Of a stretch of 64,000 nt of DNA, positions 20,575 through 31,253 are shown piece by piece; position 1 is the stretch's first letter; every line of letters starts with the position of its first letter. Where the stretch lies: the NCBI GenBank assembly GCA_038501195.1, contig JBBPUQ010000010.1, positions 2,063,501 through 2,127,500 on the forward strand, in the 5' to 3' direction. The notes under the pieces are model-generated. The model was not told where the DNA came from. It did no database searches and was given only the letters and a program-made list of their open reading frames with translations. The position numbers and the translations under genes are program-made. Source of the stretch: Nemania diffusa (lineage: Eukaryota > Ascomycota > Sordariomycetes > Xylariales > Xylariaceae).

Positions 20575-21250
20575 GTAAGTACGTTGAACTCATTTTTTCC
20601 GTTGATTTCTATCTATAGCTACACTCTTTACTATACCGCACTTCTATTTATTCATGCAGGCTCTGCAGGTTTCGTTTTGTACTTGCGAATGAAGTTATTT
20701 AGACCAAAAAACAAGCATTTCCTCTCCTACACATCGAAAGTCTCTGTCAGGTGCTTGGCTTTGACCAAGTCCAGGATGTGGCCTGGCGATTACGTACACG
20801 GCCTGTCCCACGGCATTTAGTTAATCATGATCGCAAACTACGGGCTACAAGCAAGTAGAAAGTCTTCCGAATCAAAAAGGATTGCCCGACGTCGCCTCAC
20901 CCCTCTCCGCGAATGCCATGCACGCCTCCTTTTTCTTTTGTATTTGGGCCAAAACCATGCGTATGAGCTAGCCTGTGTGAGAGTAACAGAAGCAACAAGT
21001 CGTGGCTAAAAACAATCTGTTAGCAAGAGACATTCTAAGATGCACTGCGGTCAAGATTCTGTCTTTTCATCATCACCAGTTCCTATGTGAGAAACAAGAG
21101 TGCAGCGGGTTTAACTCGAGTAAACATCCACAGATGAGGGTCTTTGTTTTATTAAAACTAACTACCTAGGTAGCTTTAAGATTCTGTCTTACATTTGTTT
21201 CTTGTCCGACATGTTTGTCGTCCACTTTCGTCCACTTCACGACAAAATTC
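20575..21250. other. Convergent spacer between two kinase genes
   Basis: 676 bp holding the 3' flanks of both kinase genes. It contains an ACCTAGGTAG palindrome at about 21164-21173. No further gene. Confidence 0.5.
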
Positions 21251-23301
21251 TCAGGTGTCGGTTTGATAACAATACGCTTCACACCTCCCACACTTCTCCG
21301 ACATATCCTGCAGTCGCCTGGCGATGTCGGCGCAGCCCATACGATCCTCCGAGCGGATACAAATCATATCCTTGTCTATAAGACTGAGGAAGTCACGTAT
21401 GAATCCTGTGCAGTTTTTATGTACCCGGACCTCTTGGATTCGCTAGTTGATTAACCTAGACGTTAGGGCCTCTCTACGCTCGCGGCTCTATAAGTGAATG
21501 CCTGGCTCACTCACCTCATCGACTTCTGCCTTCCGACTCGCGCCGAATTTCGCCCATCTATCGCGATAGAAGTATCCGTCCTCCCTGTCATCGATCGCCC
21601 TACGCTTCGTCGAAAATTCTTCCAAGGCCCCCCAGCCCTGGATATACCAAATTATAAACTCGAGGTAGACGCACCCGAGCGCCCAGATGTCCCACGACGT
21701 CGAGACCTCGTGGTCTAGATCGTACTCTGGGGCACGGTACGTGTATGACACGGATAGGTTGTGGTTATATTTCCGATTCATCGAGATGGATCTATGGAAT
21801 CTCGCAAGTCCGAAGTCTGAGAGAGCGAGGACGCCTTGGTCATTTTGAAATGTCTCAGTATTCCCAGCTGAAGGAGGGAACAACAGGATATTCTCTGGTT
21901 TGATATCGCCATGTCTCCCTTTCATCTTCGGACTACAAGCCCCATCGTCGCTCGTGCTCTGGAAATCGTCGTCATGGACCTTGCGTAGTGCTTCAGCGAT
22001 CCCAAAGCTCTGTTCCGCAATCCATCGGGCTGTCTGATAACTTTTCTTTGGTTCTGGATTCCGTCGCCAGTACTCCCGAAGGTCGCCGTTTGCCCAGGGG
22101 AATATTAGGTGGTATGAATTATTAAAGTGGTACGTAGCGAGAAGCTTTACTAAATGCGGATTACCATCGTCTCGGAAACGCCTCAAGACTTCTATTTCGC
22201 GATTGAAATCGTCCTTATTCCCTGATTTCAAGCGTTTCACTGCAAAGCTGGGGTCGCTGAACTGGAGAAAGCACAAATTCAATCAGCAAAATGAAATCGA
22301 GTTCATGTGAAATGAAATCCCTACTTCCCAGTTATGATGCGCAGAATGAATCTTGACCCTCCAGACCTCCCCAAATCCCCCTTCTTTCTGGGATTGGTCA
22401 CCAGGACTACATTCGTTAAAGGGGACGCGGGTCAAGCGATAGAGAGGATAGTGAATAACCTGAGGGCTTCTTAGATTAAACACAGGTGCGAGAAGAAACC
22501 ATTGGTAGTGCTCGAACTTGGCGGAATTGGACTTTGAAGACAGCAAGTTTTCGTTAGAACATGCAACCTTAAGTTTTGTGTCGCTTTCAGTATCGCCATG
22601 ACACTCCCATATTTTCGAGCGAGTATTTCTCTGGAGTGGGAGATGCTCATCCCAAATACCTTTCTTGATGAATGAGGATATATGCGCAAGTTCACTTGCC
22701 AAGAAAAGGATGGTAAACAATTTCCTCCTAGAACTCTTAGAAGAGGAAGGGGGTAAGATTTGATCCACAACACTGTGGCCATCGTCGTCATTTACTGGCA
22801 ACTCGAAAGCCTTCATAACCTTATCGACAGTATCTATCGTGATAAGCTTGTGTTGCTTATCTTCCGGTATATATTCTTGATATTCGGGGTCGTGGGTGTA
22901 TGCCTCTTCCAAAGCTTTGTGCAATTCCCGAGCAGCCTCTGGTAGTTTGGGTTGATCTTGGGAGTAATTCTTTTGACCCGACCTGAGTGAGATCGTATCA
23001 ATACTAGAACTGTCGCGCTCTAGGAAACGTCAACCTACCGGGGTGTTGGGAGCCCTGATTGTTTCCACTCGCTAGCATCTCTACCGGCCAGAAGCACCTT
23101 CTTTAGATCATTTTCAGGTATACACATTGTGGGACTCTGTGGAGAGGGACATAGAGACTGTATTCTAGACTTTTCGTTATTCTTATAAGGAATCGGCTGA
23201 AAGGTAGGCTTCTCGTTGTCGTTGTGATGGGGGTCGCTAAGAGGACGCTGTGAACGATAGTAGGGCAGGATCCTATTGACTCCAGACAGGTTAGCCAACA
23301 T
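21251..23301 (-). CDS. Fungal-type protein kinase, four exons
   Basis: Exons 23301-23039, 22982-22325, 22261-21515 and 21442-21251 join to 619 aa through introns of 56, 63 and 72 nt. The N-terminal ~290 residues contain the helical region typical of this fungal kinase group, ending in QWFLLAPVFN. The kinase domain has a Gly-rich motif GGFGEVW, Lys in FAVKRL, catalytic loop GRHGDIKPENIL (Asp present, HGD for HRD), DFGLARF, and an APE-type motif YRAPEYD followed by DIWALGC. The last exon, easily missed, supplies the C-lobe end: FIRDFLSLIDKDMI, RMGCADIARRL and a Cys-rich tail (EKCGRCEAYC). Without it the frame ends early at 21488. The start is the first ATG in an open frame that extends about 90 bp farther upstream, so the true 5' end may lie on another exon. 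Convergent with the first kinase. Confidence 0.8.
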
Positions 23302-25713
23302 AGAGCGAGGGAACTGAGCGAGAGGACTAGAGCAATAGGGCAAAGAAGTGAAGAGATATATTACGGTACTCTTAGGAACTAGTGTGCTTTAACATGATCT
23401 ACTGTAGGCAACTCTCTTGTCCAGGAATCATTGGATATGAGCGCGAACTACTAAATACATATACGAAATACATACTCTCCAGGCAAGTAGTGTCAGATGG
23501 CTTAGCAACAAAAATGATAGTTCCCAGGCCCAAATTACCGGCCTCCAAATGACTAGTCAACTTGGTACGGCAGGGTTGGTGTATTTTTGTTCTGTTCAAT
23601 ATACTGTTTACTTAGATGTCACATAGTCGATAAATCCAAGTAGTGGTAGAGAGTCCGGCGTACTCTTTCAACTCACCGGCTGTGATTAACCTACCTAACC
23701 TACACCGTCTCAGTACTTACTTACATTTTCAACAAGTGGTTTTTGAGCTAGATCTATATTAAACAAAAATATCATTACCAAAGGAAAAATTCGTAGATTT
23801 CTTACAGCCGAAGATAGTTACCGATGGTCTAAAGAGCTATTGTTCTAACCGAAATTTACAACTCGAGTGGTTTTTCTAGTCTTGGGAGGCAACCATACAC
23901 ATGTAGATTTATTTTAGGCTTGTGGGGATGAAGTGGTCATTTTGTAGGCCGACAAGATGAGCCCAAAGTCCAGCCTTGCCCCTGCTAATAAGCCCAAGGG
24001 TTCACAAGTCCGGGAGCAGATTGTACCATGTACAAACCAAAGTCTCGAGGTTTTAAGTATAATTGTTTCTTCCAAATCTCCCGATAGAGTATAAGGCGTA
24101 TCTCGAACATTTTAAAAGCAAAGAGCTCGTGGTTGATAAATGGAGTACTGAGTCATGTCGACATTCCAAGTAATACTAATCTTCGTGATCGGGTACTTAT
24201 AATTTAAGTGCTGTATTTTCACCGACATTGCTTAGCTGTAAAACACAATACAACATGTAAACCTTAGTTCTAGTGCATTATTTACGACAATTGTCTACTG
24301 AAAATTATATAAATGCATTCTAACTAGCTATAAATGCAACCTAGCTGCCTACAAATGAATACTTATAAGAGTAGTTTTACTACCTAACGTAGCGCTTAGA
24401 TTTTCCACGTCGAGAGAGAAGTTGACTTGAACCCTACCTTTACGGCTACTTACAAATTGATGACGTTTTCGTGTTTATTGTAACAAGCCTACTTATCAGA
24501 ATGTAAAATCAAGCGGATACTATAAGAATGTATATATTGTGTCTAGCTGTTTTGTATATCTCCATTGCTCACATATAGTTTTAGCGTTGCTTTAACCTCA
24601 TGATTTATCACGATTAATCCAGGGAGCTGTTCAGAACCCCCTCGCCCCTCATATTCGAATATCTTGGGGGCAATCCCCAAATTTGGCAAGCACCTGTTTT
24701 AACAATAGGATCTAACAAGACTTATACAGCACTCGTTGAGGATATATGGCAAGATCTTGAGATTGACTGCGAGACTTTACAAACACAAAAAAGAGCTAGG
24801 CACACACATTAAGACGCTAGTTTCTCACGGGGGTACGTAGCAGAATATTAGATTTAATAGACTGTGAAGTCTAAGTACATCGCGGCGAGTTTGACGCTAA
24901 CGCTGTCTTACCACCGCCACGCCCCCATCAATCACTTGACAAGTTTTCAAGAATTTGAAAATGTGATAGCTCACGTATGCTACGCTGAGGTTTTAGGCAG
25001 CACTCTGTATACGAAGAAGGAGATTGAAGGGGAAAGAGACGACGGGCAAAGAGGAAGAGGAAGAATAAAATTGAATACATTCAGAACCCAGCTGGATTTG
25101 TTTATTTGTTTATTTTAGCTATAGCTTATAGCTGATAGTATGCGCGGGGTCAGACTGCTACGGGGCTTCTCTACAGGCGCCAATGGGGGTTGACGTGCGG
25201 GGTTCTATCTAGTGCCATACAAAACGAGGCGAGGCAGCTACCTAGGTATTACAGCCAGCCAATTGATAAATACCTGAGAATATCTGCAGTCACGTCTGCT
25301 AATAGCTCAAACTTAATAGAAATAATTTTTCGCAAAGCGAGCATTAATGAAGTGAAGAATGAAAATTAAGTTAGGGGGCTTCTAAAATGCTAGGTCAAGA
25401 AGCAACGCAGTCCATCGCTTCCATAAAATTAGTGAGATAAATCCCTAGATAGGCATCAACTAGCGACCTCTATGTAGGTACTATAAGGAGTGGGCTTCAT
25501 AATCAAATTCAACTGGTGTAAACATTTAATAAGTGATATATTCTTTAGCCTAGCATTTAACATTCGGATTACCGTAGACAGCAGGATGTATCGAGATCCG
25601 TTCCAGAAAAGCATCGTCTCGTAGAGCTGAGTGAAATATAACCTTCAACAGTGAGAGGAGATACCGTGTCATCCTTAAGCCCAGTTTCATTAGCTAGCGA
25701 GGCAGGTACTGAC
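23302..25713. other. AT-rich gene-poor stretch
   Basis: 2.4 kb without a supportable gene. One 63-residue open stretch at 24619-24810 on the plus strand (with LIFEYLGGNPQIW and EDIWQDLEIDCETL) has coding-like composition but neither start nor recognisable family. It may be an exon remnant. The rest is AT-rich intergenic sequence, possibly RIP-affected. Confidence 0.4.
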
Positions 25714-25820
25714 TTATATATCGTAGCATTACAGCAGTCTAATCCTCAGAATTGTATACAAACTCCCGAGCTTTGCAGCTCTCATCTATTCTCTAATAAT
25801 TCCTCAGTCGTATATATATC
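25714..25820 (+). repeat. Dispersed direct repeat, copy A
   Basis: About 107 bp that recurs in the same orientation at 28027-28132, starting TTATATATCGTAGCATTACA and ending near CGTATATATATC. Differences between copies are mostly C/T or G/A transitions. The two copies flank a 2.2-kb segment with a DUF3435 remnant and a decayed nuclease-like gene. The repeat class is unknown. Confidence 0.75.
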
Positions 25821-25860
25821 TTTTCTTATCCTTATGCGTATTTAGGATACAATATTTTAT

Positions 25861-26109
25861 GCCCTTCGCTACCGGGAAGGTAATAGTATGGACAGAAACG
25901 TCGACATAAGCAACTCCTTGAAGAATCTTGTAATGGGCCATGCCCCTGGAACAGATACCTTTCAACGACACTACCTAAATTGCAATGCCTGCGCCGATCT
26001 TTATGCGCTCCATAGGAGCCTCGAGCCCCAGACAGCCCTCATTGAAGAGGCTGTCAACCATGACCATTTAACAGATGCTCGACGGCCTGCAAATATGACC
26101 GACGAGTAG
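25861..26109 (+). pseudogene. DUF3435-type tyrosine recombinase fragment
   Basis: An 83-codon open fragment without its own upstream part. It reads ALRYREGN at the start, then LKNLVMGHAPGTDTFQRHYL, LEPQTALIEEA and a final RRPANMTDE. The MGH...TF..HYL spacing and the following LEPQ...RRP block match, from memory, the C-terminal region of fungal DUF3435 proteins. These are tyrosine-recombinase-related, and some are captains of Starship transposons. The catalytic core upstream is missing and the frame ends at a TAG (26107-26109), with further stops in decaying sequence after it. It is therefore a relic and not an active recombinase. The family call is by motif memory, without a database search. 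Confidence 0.62.
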
Positions 26110-26630
26110 ACCGATAATCAGGCTGTATTGGACATCTAGCAACAGTTGCATGGAAATGACCTGGTCTAATCCGATCACAGCATTAACACACAGAACAGGG
26201 CTACGTGGCATACGAGCAATGCACGGGCGGTATTTCTGAAAGGGGACCACTGAGTTCCTAGGTAGCCCTTCTGGAATACTTGCTATTAGTTGCACTTTAG
26301 ATAGGCTATCGTACGGCTTGCGAGATATTACACGCTTTTGTTATAAGTGATACTTGATACATTCTGTATCATGGACCTAATACTACGTAAGTATGGACTG
26401 CCCTACATGTCAACAGTAGCACATGTGATCCGGTTACATTATCTAGAAGTCCAAGTTACGGTTACTTTGTCAAGCATGAAGAGGGGTCTTGTATACATCA
26501 ACAACCCAGTACCTATTGGAGCGTAGGTATTACCGCCTTCCATGCAGGCACCTGTCTGCATGAGTCGTAGCAGGTACAACGGACAGTGTTTAAACGATGA
26601 TTAAGTTTGGATAACTTTGTTTTGATTGTG
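26110..26630. other. Spacer between recombinase remnant and nuclease-like pseudogene
   Basis: 521 bp. The first ~150 bp may still be decayed sequence of the recombinase gene. Nothing else recognisable. Confidence 0.4.
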
Positions 26631-27601
26631 TTATTGTTCAGGTGTAGTTGATGGACTTTGATCACTTCTTGGACGACTAGCCGACTTTGTTCTTTTTGTG
26701 ATAGGCCGTATTGAAGTCCTCCGGCCCTTAGCCCGAGTTGATTCTGCCTCAATGTTGCCATTCTCGTCCCGCCATCGAACCTTTAGAGTCATGGGTGGAG
26801 GATATGTGTGAGAGTCATTGATTTGCTGCAGGGATCAGCTTTGGAGAGAAGCTGGGCTAGAAATGCGAGGTCGAATTGAATGGCGGCACGGTCCTGGACG
26901 TGCGCAGGTACCTTGTCGCGGTCTTCTAAAGGCAGGAATAGCTCCAACGGCAATATCAGAGCTCCCTGAACGGGTGTCCCCTCCTCAGATCGGAAAACGG
27001 CCTTGTTCATCTTTCGGTCTATATTAAAGTAGTGTAACATTGATCGACCTTACCGTTTATACGCGACCTTGAAAACAAATGGTAGGTATGCTGACGTCCG
27101 TAAAACAACTGGTGGTTGAATGATTTCGCCCAACGCTTGGTATATTCGACAGACGTTTGATAGCCAGCAGAAATCATGTCTCGAATTAGGGCCAATTCAG
27201 GGAGGTCATATGCTAACTTGTCAAGACGCGGAGTGATAGCTGCTGCGAAATCCCCCAGGACTATCTCGTGTGTAGCAGTGAGTATAAGTATGACTAATTC
27301 ACCAGTCGATGCGTTCTAGTCTTTACGTATCTTGTTTGTGAAGTAAGATAGTAGACTAGGGTAGTTGTCAAGCCTCTGTAGCAGCACATTATACGACCGT
27401 TGGGAATGTAAGGCGCTCCTCTTCATCTAAAGGAAGACCGCAAAGTCTCTGGTAGATAGCCCTGTACACTTCCTCTGCGCCCTTCTCATTGAGACGATCA
27501 GGCTCGCCGTCGTCGTCGTCGTCATTGTTGTCGGATGTACAGCTCCGATCGGGGGTTGAGGAGCGCGGCGAGGGAGGTGAAGGGCACCAACTGTTCTCCA
27601 T
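26631..27601 (-). pseudogene. Decayed paralogue of the PD-(D/E)XK-like gene at 57372
   Basis: Reading 27601 to 26631, the pieces match the intact protein at 57372-58556 in order. The acidic N-terminus and EEVYRAIYQRLCGL correspond to EKIIEQVYQTVWDAFCGL. LLSYFTNKIRKD and NASTGEL correspond to LLEYFEDQIRVDWDASTGLL. Next come HEIVLGDF and LPFVFKVAY (intact copy: PPFIIEVAY). Then FRSEEGTPVQGALILPLELFLPL matches FRGADGQTIPGDLVLPFAMLLPL, and VRWRDENGN matches LRFRDKDGN. Damage includes an in-frame TAG at 27318-27316 where the intact copy has Trp (TGG), a TAA at 27052-27050, at least two frame changes, and loss of about 65 codons between the VAY and FRS blocks. The TGG-to-TAG change is the kind made by repeat-induced point mutation. 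Confidence 0.8.
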
Positions 27602-28026
27602 TCCGCGAGTCGCACATTTGTTGGGCTAAATAAATTTAGACTAATATTCACCCTAGTTACTACTAAAACTCGTCACTGGTATTTGTGGCATGCTGTTGAC
27701 TATTGCTGTTGATGGATTGAAGAGTGAAGATAAACCAAGCGCCGCTGATGCGTTTAAATGTAACAGGGCAAGACACCAGTTGCGGTCAGCGATTGTATAC
27801 AAGTACCAAAAGCAGTAAGCGAACGAAAATTAAGATAAAATTAAAACTATACTTAATTATAAGCATTATTTTTATATTATTATGATATTTTATAAATTAA
27901 ATAAATGCATTTTGAGAAGCAAATAATAACTTATGAGCTGTGGTATAAAGCGCTCAAGTGCTAAGTCAAGAACAAAAATAGGCAGTAAAGCCTCAGATTA
28001 CCACAAGTAGTAATCCTTAGCAGTAA
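27602..28026. other. AT-rich flank of the nuclease-like pseudogene
   Basis: 425 bp, strongly AT-rich from about 27830 to 27930. No gene. Confidence 0.5.
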
Positions 28027-28132
28027 TTATATATCGTAGCATTACACCAGTCTAATCCTCACAACTGTATACAAACTTCCGAGCTTCGCAGCTCTTATCT
28101 ATCCTCTAATAATCCCCAGCCGTCTATATATC
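28027..28132 (+). repeat. Dispersed direct repeat, copy B
   Basis: Second copy of the repeat at 25714, same orientation, about 106 bp, roughly 90% identical by eye with mostly transition differences. It ends about 90 bp from the stop codon of the lipase gene. Confidence 0.75.
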
Positions 28133-28221
28133 GCTACCTATCCCAAACACCCAGCAACGCCAAACCGCAACCCCCTCCAAGGAATCGCCATGCTATTTCA
28201 AACAGATTCTGTAGTACCTAC

Positions 28222-30118
28222 CTACACAGTCGTGGCTCTCTCCACAGCGGCAAAGACACCAGCGGTCTCCGGATCGACCCGCCGCTCATCAGACGCCGAG
28301 GCGCTCGGCTCAATGACGCCCGCCATCCGCGGCTCCTCCTCCTCGGCCCTCTCAGCAGCACCGCCCTCCCCCTTCTTCCCCGTCCCCGCCTCCGCGCTGC
28401 TGTCTCCCATGCCGACGATGTCGATCCACCGCCACGCCTCCACCAGCCCGTCCGTGCCGTCCTCGTCCTCGCGGACCGCGTTGCCCTCGCACTCGAGGAT
28501 CGCCGCGTCGTCCGCGCACGCCTCGCCGCTGCCGCTGCGCAGGGAGGCGGTCTCGCCCTTGGTTTTCGCGCCCCGGTCTTTGTTGTTATTATTGTTGTCG
28601 CTGTTGTTGCTGTTGTTGTCGACGAGATCCGCGCAGCGCGTGCCGGCGACGGCGACGCCGTTGACGCGCAGCACCTGCAGCAGCGCGCGCAGGTTGAGCC
28701 GCAGCGCGCGCCCGGGGTCCGCGGACCCGAAGACCTTGCGCGTGAGCCAGGGGAAGAGCAGGGCGAAGTCGGACTGGTTGAGGTGCGCGGAGCGCCGCAC
28801 GTAGAAGAAGTGCGGCGTCCTCGTCGTCGCCTCCGCCGCCACGACAACGACGGGCGCGGACGGGTCCGGCGACAGGACGCGCGCCGTGGCGTGCAGGTGG
28901 TCGCGCCACTTGAAGAAGTCCTCCGACTCGATGGCCACGATGGCGTTGCCGCCGGGGGACTGGGACGGCGAGGACGAGGCCGAGGAGGCCGCGTAGGCGG
29001 GCAGCGGGAGGTTGAAGAGCGCCTTGGTGCTCTTGGCCAGGAGGGGGAAGCACCACATGTCCAGCAGCATCGTGACGTTTTGCGGGGTCACTTGTCTGCA
29101 GATGGGGGATTCCCAGTTGGGGGCGTAGAGGGGCGCCTCCATTTTCTCGAGCTCGGGGCGGCCCGCGTAGAAGACGGACTTGAGGAATTGGACGACGCTC
29201 GCGGCGCCGAAACTGTGGCCTGCAAATATGATACTGCCGGGGTCCACGACGTGCAACCGCCCTGAAAAGTGGTCGAGTGACGGCGTGCTTTTGTTGAGGT
29301 TCATGAGCTTGCCGCCGTCGTCTATGCTGAGAATGGCCTCGTGGATCAGTCCCAGCTCCCAGAGCCGGATCCGCAACTGTGCATTTCTCAACTCGTGCAC
29401 CTCGTCAGTCGCATCGTGGGAAATCTGGGTATACGGAACCGTGCGTTTCGGATTTCGTCCGAAAAACCGGTTCTGCTGCTGATATGGCACACGTATGACC
29501 GAAGCGATCGCACTGCCGTCACGGTGCTCTGGGCAGAAGACCACGATCCCGTGGGAAGCGAGGGATCCCACAATCTGTGAGTATGCATTTCGACTACCAC
29601 CCAAACCGTGCGAAAACACCATTGTCGGCCACCGACTGTTCGGGGTCGTCGGCTGTAAAAGCGGTGCATTATCAACCACAGGAATAGTCGTGTAGTGAAG
29701 ATGCCGCGGGAGAAACCTACGGTTGCGCAGCATGATAGTAAGCGGATGCCTCTTCATCATGACGAAAGTATCCGGCATGCAGAAGTACTTACGAAGCAGC
29801 CTCGGCAAGAAAAGGCCCCACGCCCAAGAACTTGATATAGGCGGAAAGATAGTCACGCTGCGGTGCTGGCAGCCAAGTTATCCGCTTGCCAGTAGCACCG
29901 GGGTCGCAGGGGTAGAAGATGCGGAACTGCACCGTCTCGATGTCGGTGGCATTATCAGGTACTGGTGCCGGTGACTCCAGTTCGCACACGGGAATTTCGA
30001 CATCAACAGTGCCAACTTTATACGGGCCCGTAAACTCAGGGAAGCGCGGAACCGGATTCAACTTGGACAGAAGGGAGCTCCATCTGTCAGATGACTCTCC
30101 TTCCGCTGTCTGTGCCAT
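28222..30118 (-). CDS. Platelet-activating factor acetylhydrolase-like lipase
   Basis: Predicted alpha/beta-hydrolase of the plasma/intracellular-II PAF-acetylhydrolase family, which hydrolyses short or oxidised sn-2 acyl groups of phospholipids. Exons 30118-29793 and 29716-28222 are separated by a 76-nt intron (GTAAGT/TAG) and give 606 aa. The nucleophile motif GHSFG lies at 275-279 (Ser277). The catalytic Asp is probably D328 in LLDMWCFPL, and His H420 in SAHLNQSDFALLFPW. The oxyanion-region motif FSHGLGG is at about 143-149. No signal peptide is evident. After about residue 470 the protein becomes low-complexity: an Asn/Asp/Ser run encoded by a GTT/ATT-rich triplet tract near 28575-28620, then a Gly/Glu-rich tail with no known domain. 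All three catalytic residues are present, so activity is expected; the natural substrate is not known. Confidence 0.88.
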
Positions 30119-31253
30119 GGTTTCTCAGGTCGAGGCCTGCACCAAGAGTATACACACCCACCACTTTATACTCTATACCCTCCGTTCCGCTGTAGTTGAC
30201 AGGATTAGTTGGTGGCCAGAGAAGATAACGATGCTCAGGACTAGGTGGGTTCGAGTTAGGAGATCGTGACCCCGTCTAGAGAAAAATGATGCACAGATGC
30301 CGTTATATTGCTCGGCTTCTTTTTTTTTTAATAAAATAATACTGTTTTGTTGCTAGCCCGAGGCAACACCACTTATCAAGTTGATCAGAGCTAAAAAGTA
30401 GCCAGCCGTATTCCAGCGTTTCACTTTTGTCTCAAGGTAGTAAACGAAGAAAGAGGAAAAGAAAGATCTATCATGTATCGCCTTGAAGAGAAACGGTGTG
30501 GTAGCAGCGACGCAATAAATTAAAGAGAATGTAAATGCCAAATACGAAGCAATGCGAGACGGACGAGGAAGAAAAATACCCGTCCAAGTCAAACATGCCA
30601 ATTGAATATTCGATCCTATGTAGACAAACACTAGATGGAAACGGTGTGAGATACGCCAATCGGAACGCTATCCTAGTCTGGTCGCGTGTCGTTTGTCTGG
30701 GCCTAACGTCATTCTCATCTTAGCGCATAGATCATCGTCATTTAGTAGTGTACGTGTTAGGTAAGCGTAGGATTCAAATAATAGGTGAGGCCGGACAAAG
30801 ACAGAGCTAGATAGAGAATTGGTGGTTTATTACACGATTTAACGACATGCAAGGGGTGGTGTTGTAGTGCCTATCTACCTACAATCAAGAATGTCAATGT
30901 TGATAATTAGGTAAGTAGATACCTTGGTTAAGTGTAGTCCATGAGTATTATGTAGGGATGCTGTAGGGATTCTGTATACTTCGAAAATTAAAGCCCCGCC
31001 TGAACCGAATTGTGTCACAGTGTATACCTAGACATGTGCAAACGATACAATGGTACTATATACTAGGTATACGTAAGCTATATACTTCTACCAAGTCCTT
31101 AGATATGCGTTCGTTATCTAGATCCCAAACATGAAAAGGTCACTCAAGCTGGGGGCGATGATTAGATAATGGTCCTCAATATGTATGCTATCTATGCCTC
31201 CAGGGTTACCGAAGCAGAAATCTTACAACAGCTCTTCACTTATTAATTACATT
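30119..31253. other. Intergenic region between lipase and aminopeptidase
   Basis: 1135 bp. The left part is the lipase upstream region, the right part the 3' flank of the aminopeptidase. A hydrophobic open frame at about 30353-30630 (minus) has no ATG at its start and no homologous character. Two TAGGTA-rich patches lie near 30860-30920 and 31060. Confidence 0.45.

Noticed and set aside
25861..28132. A complete Starship transposon
   Set aside because: Only a short DUF3435 fragment is left, without catalytic core, defined target sites or boundaries; the claim would go beyond the sequence.
30353..30631. Hydrophobic 92-codon frame between lipase and aminopeptidase
   Set aside because: No ATG at its start and overlapping frames are equally open; hydrophobicity alone in AT-rich DNA is not evidence.
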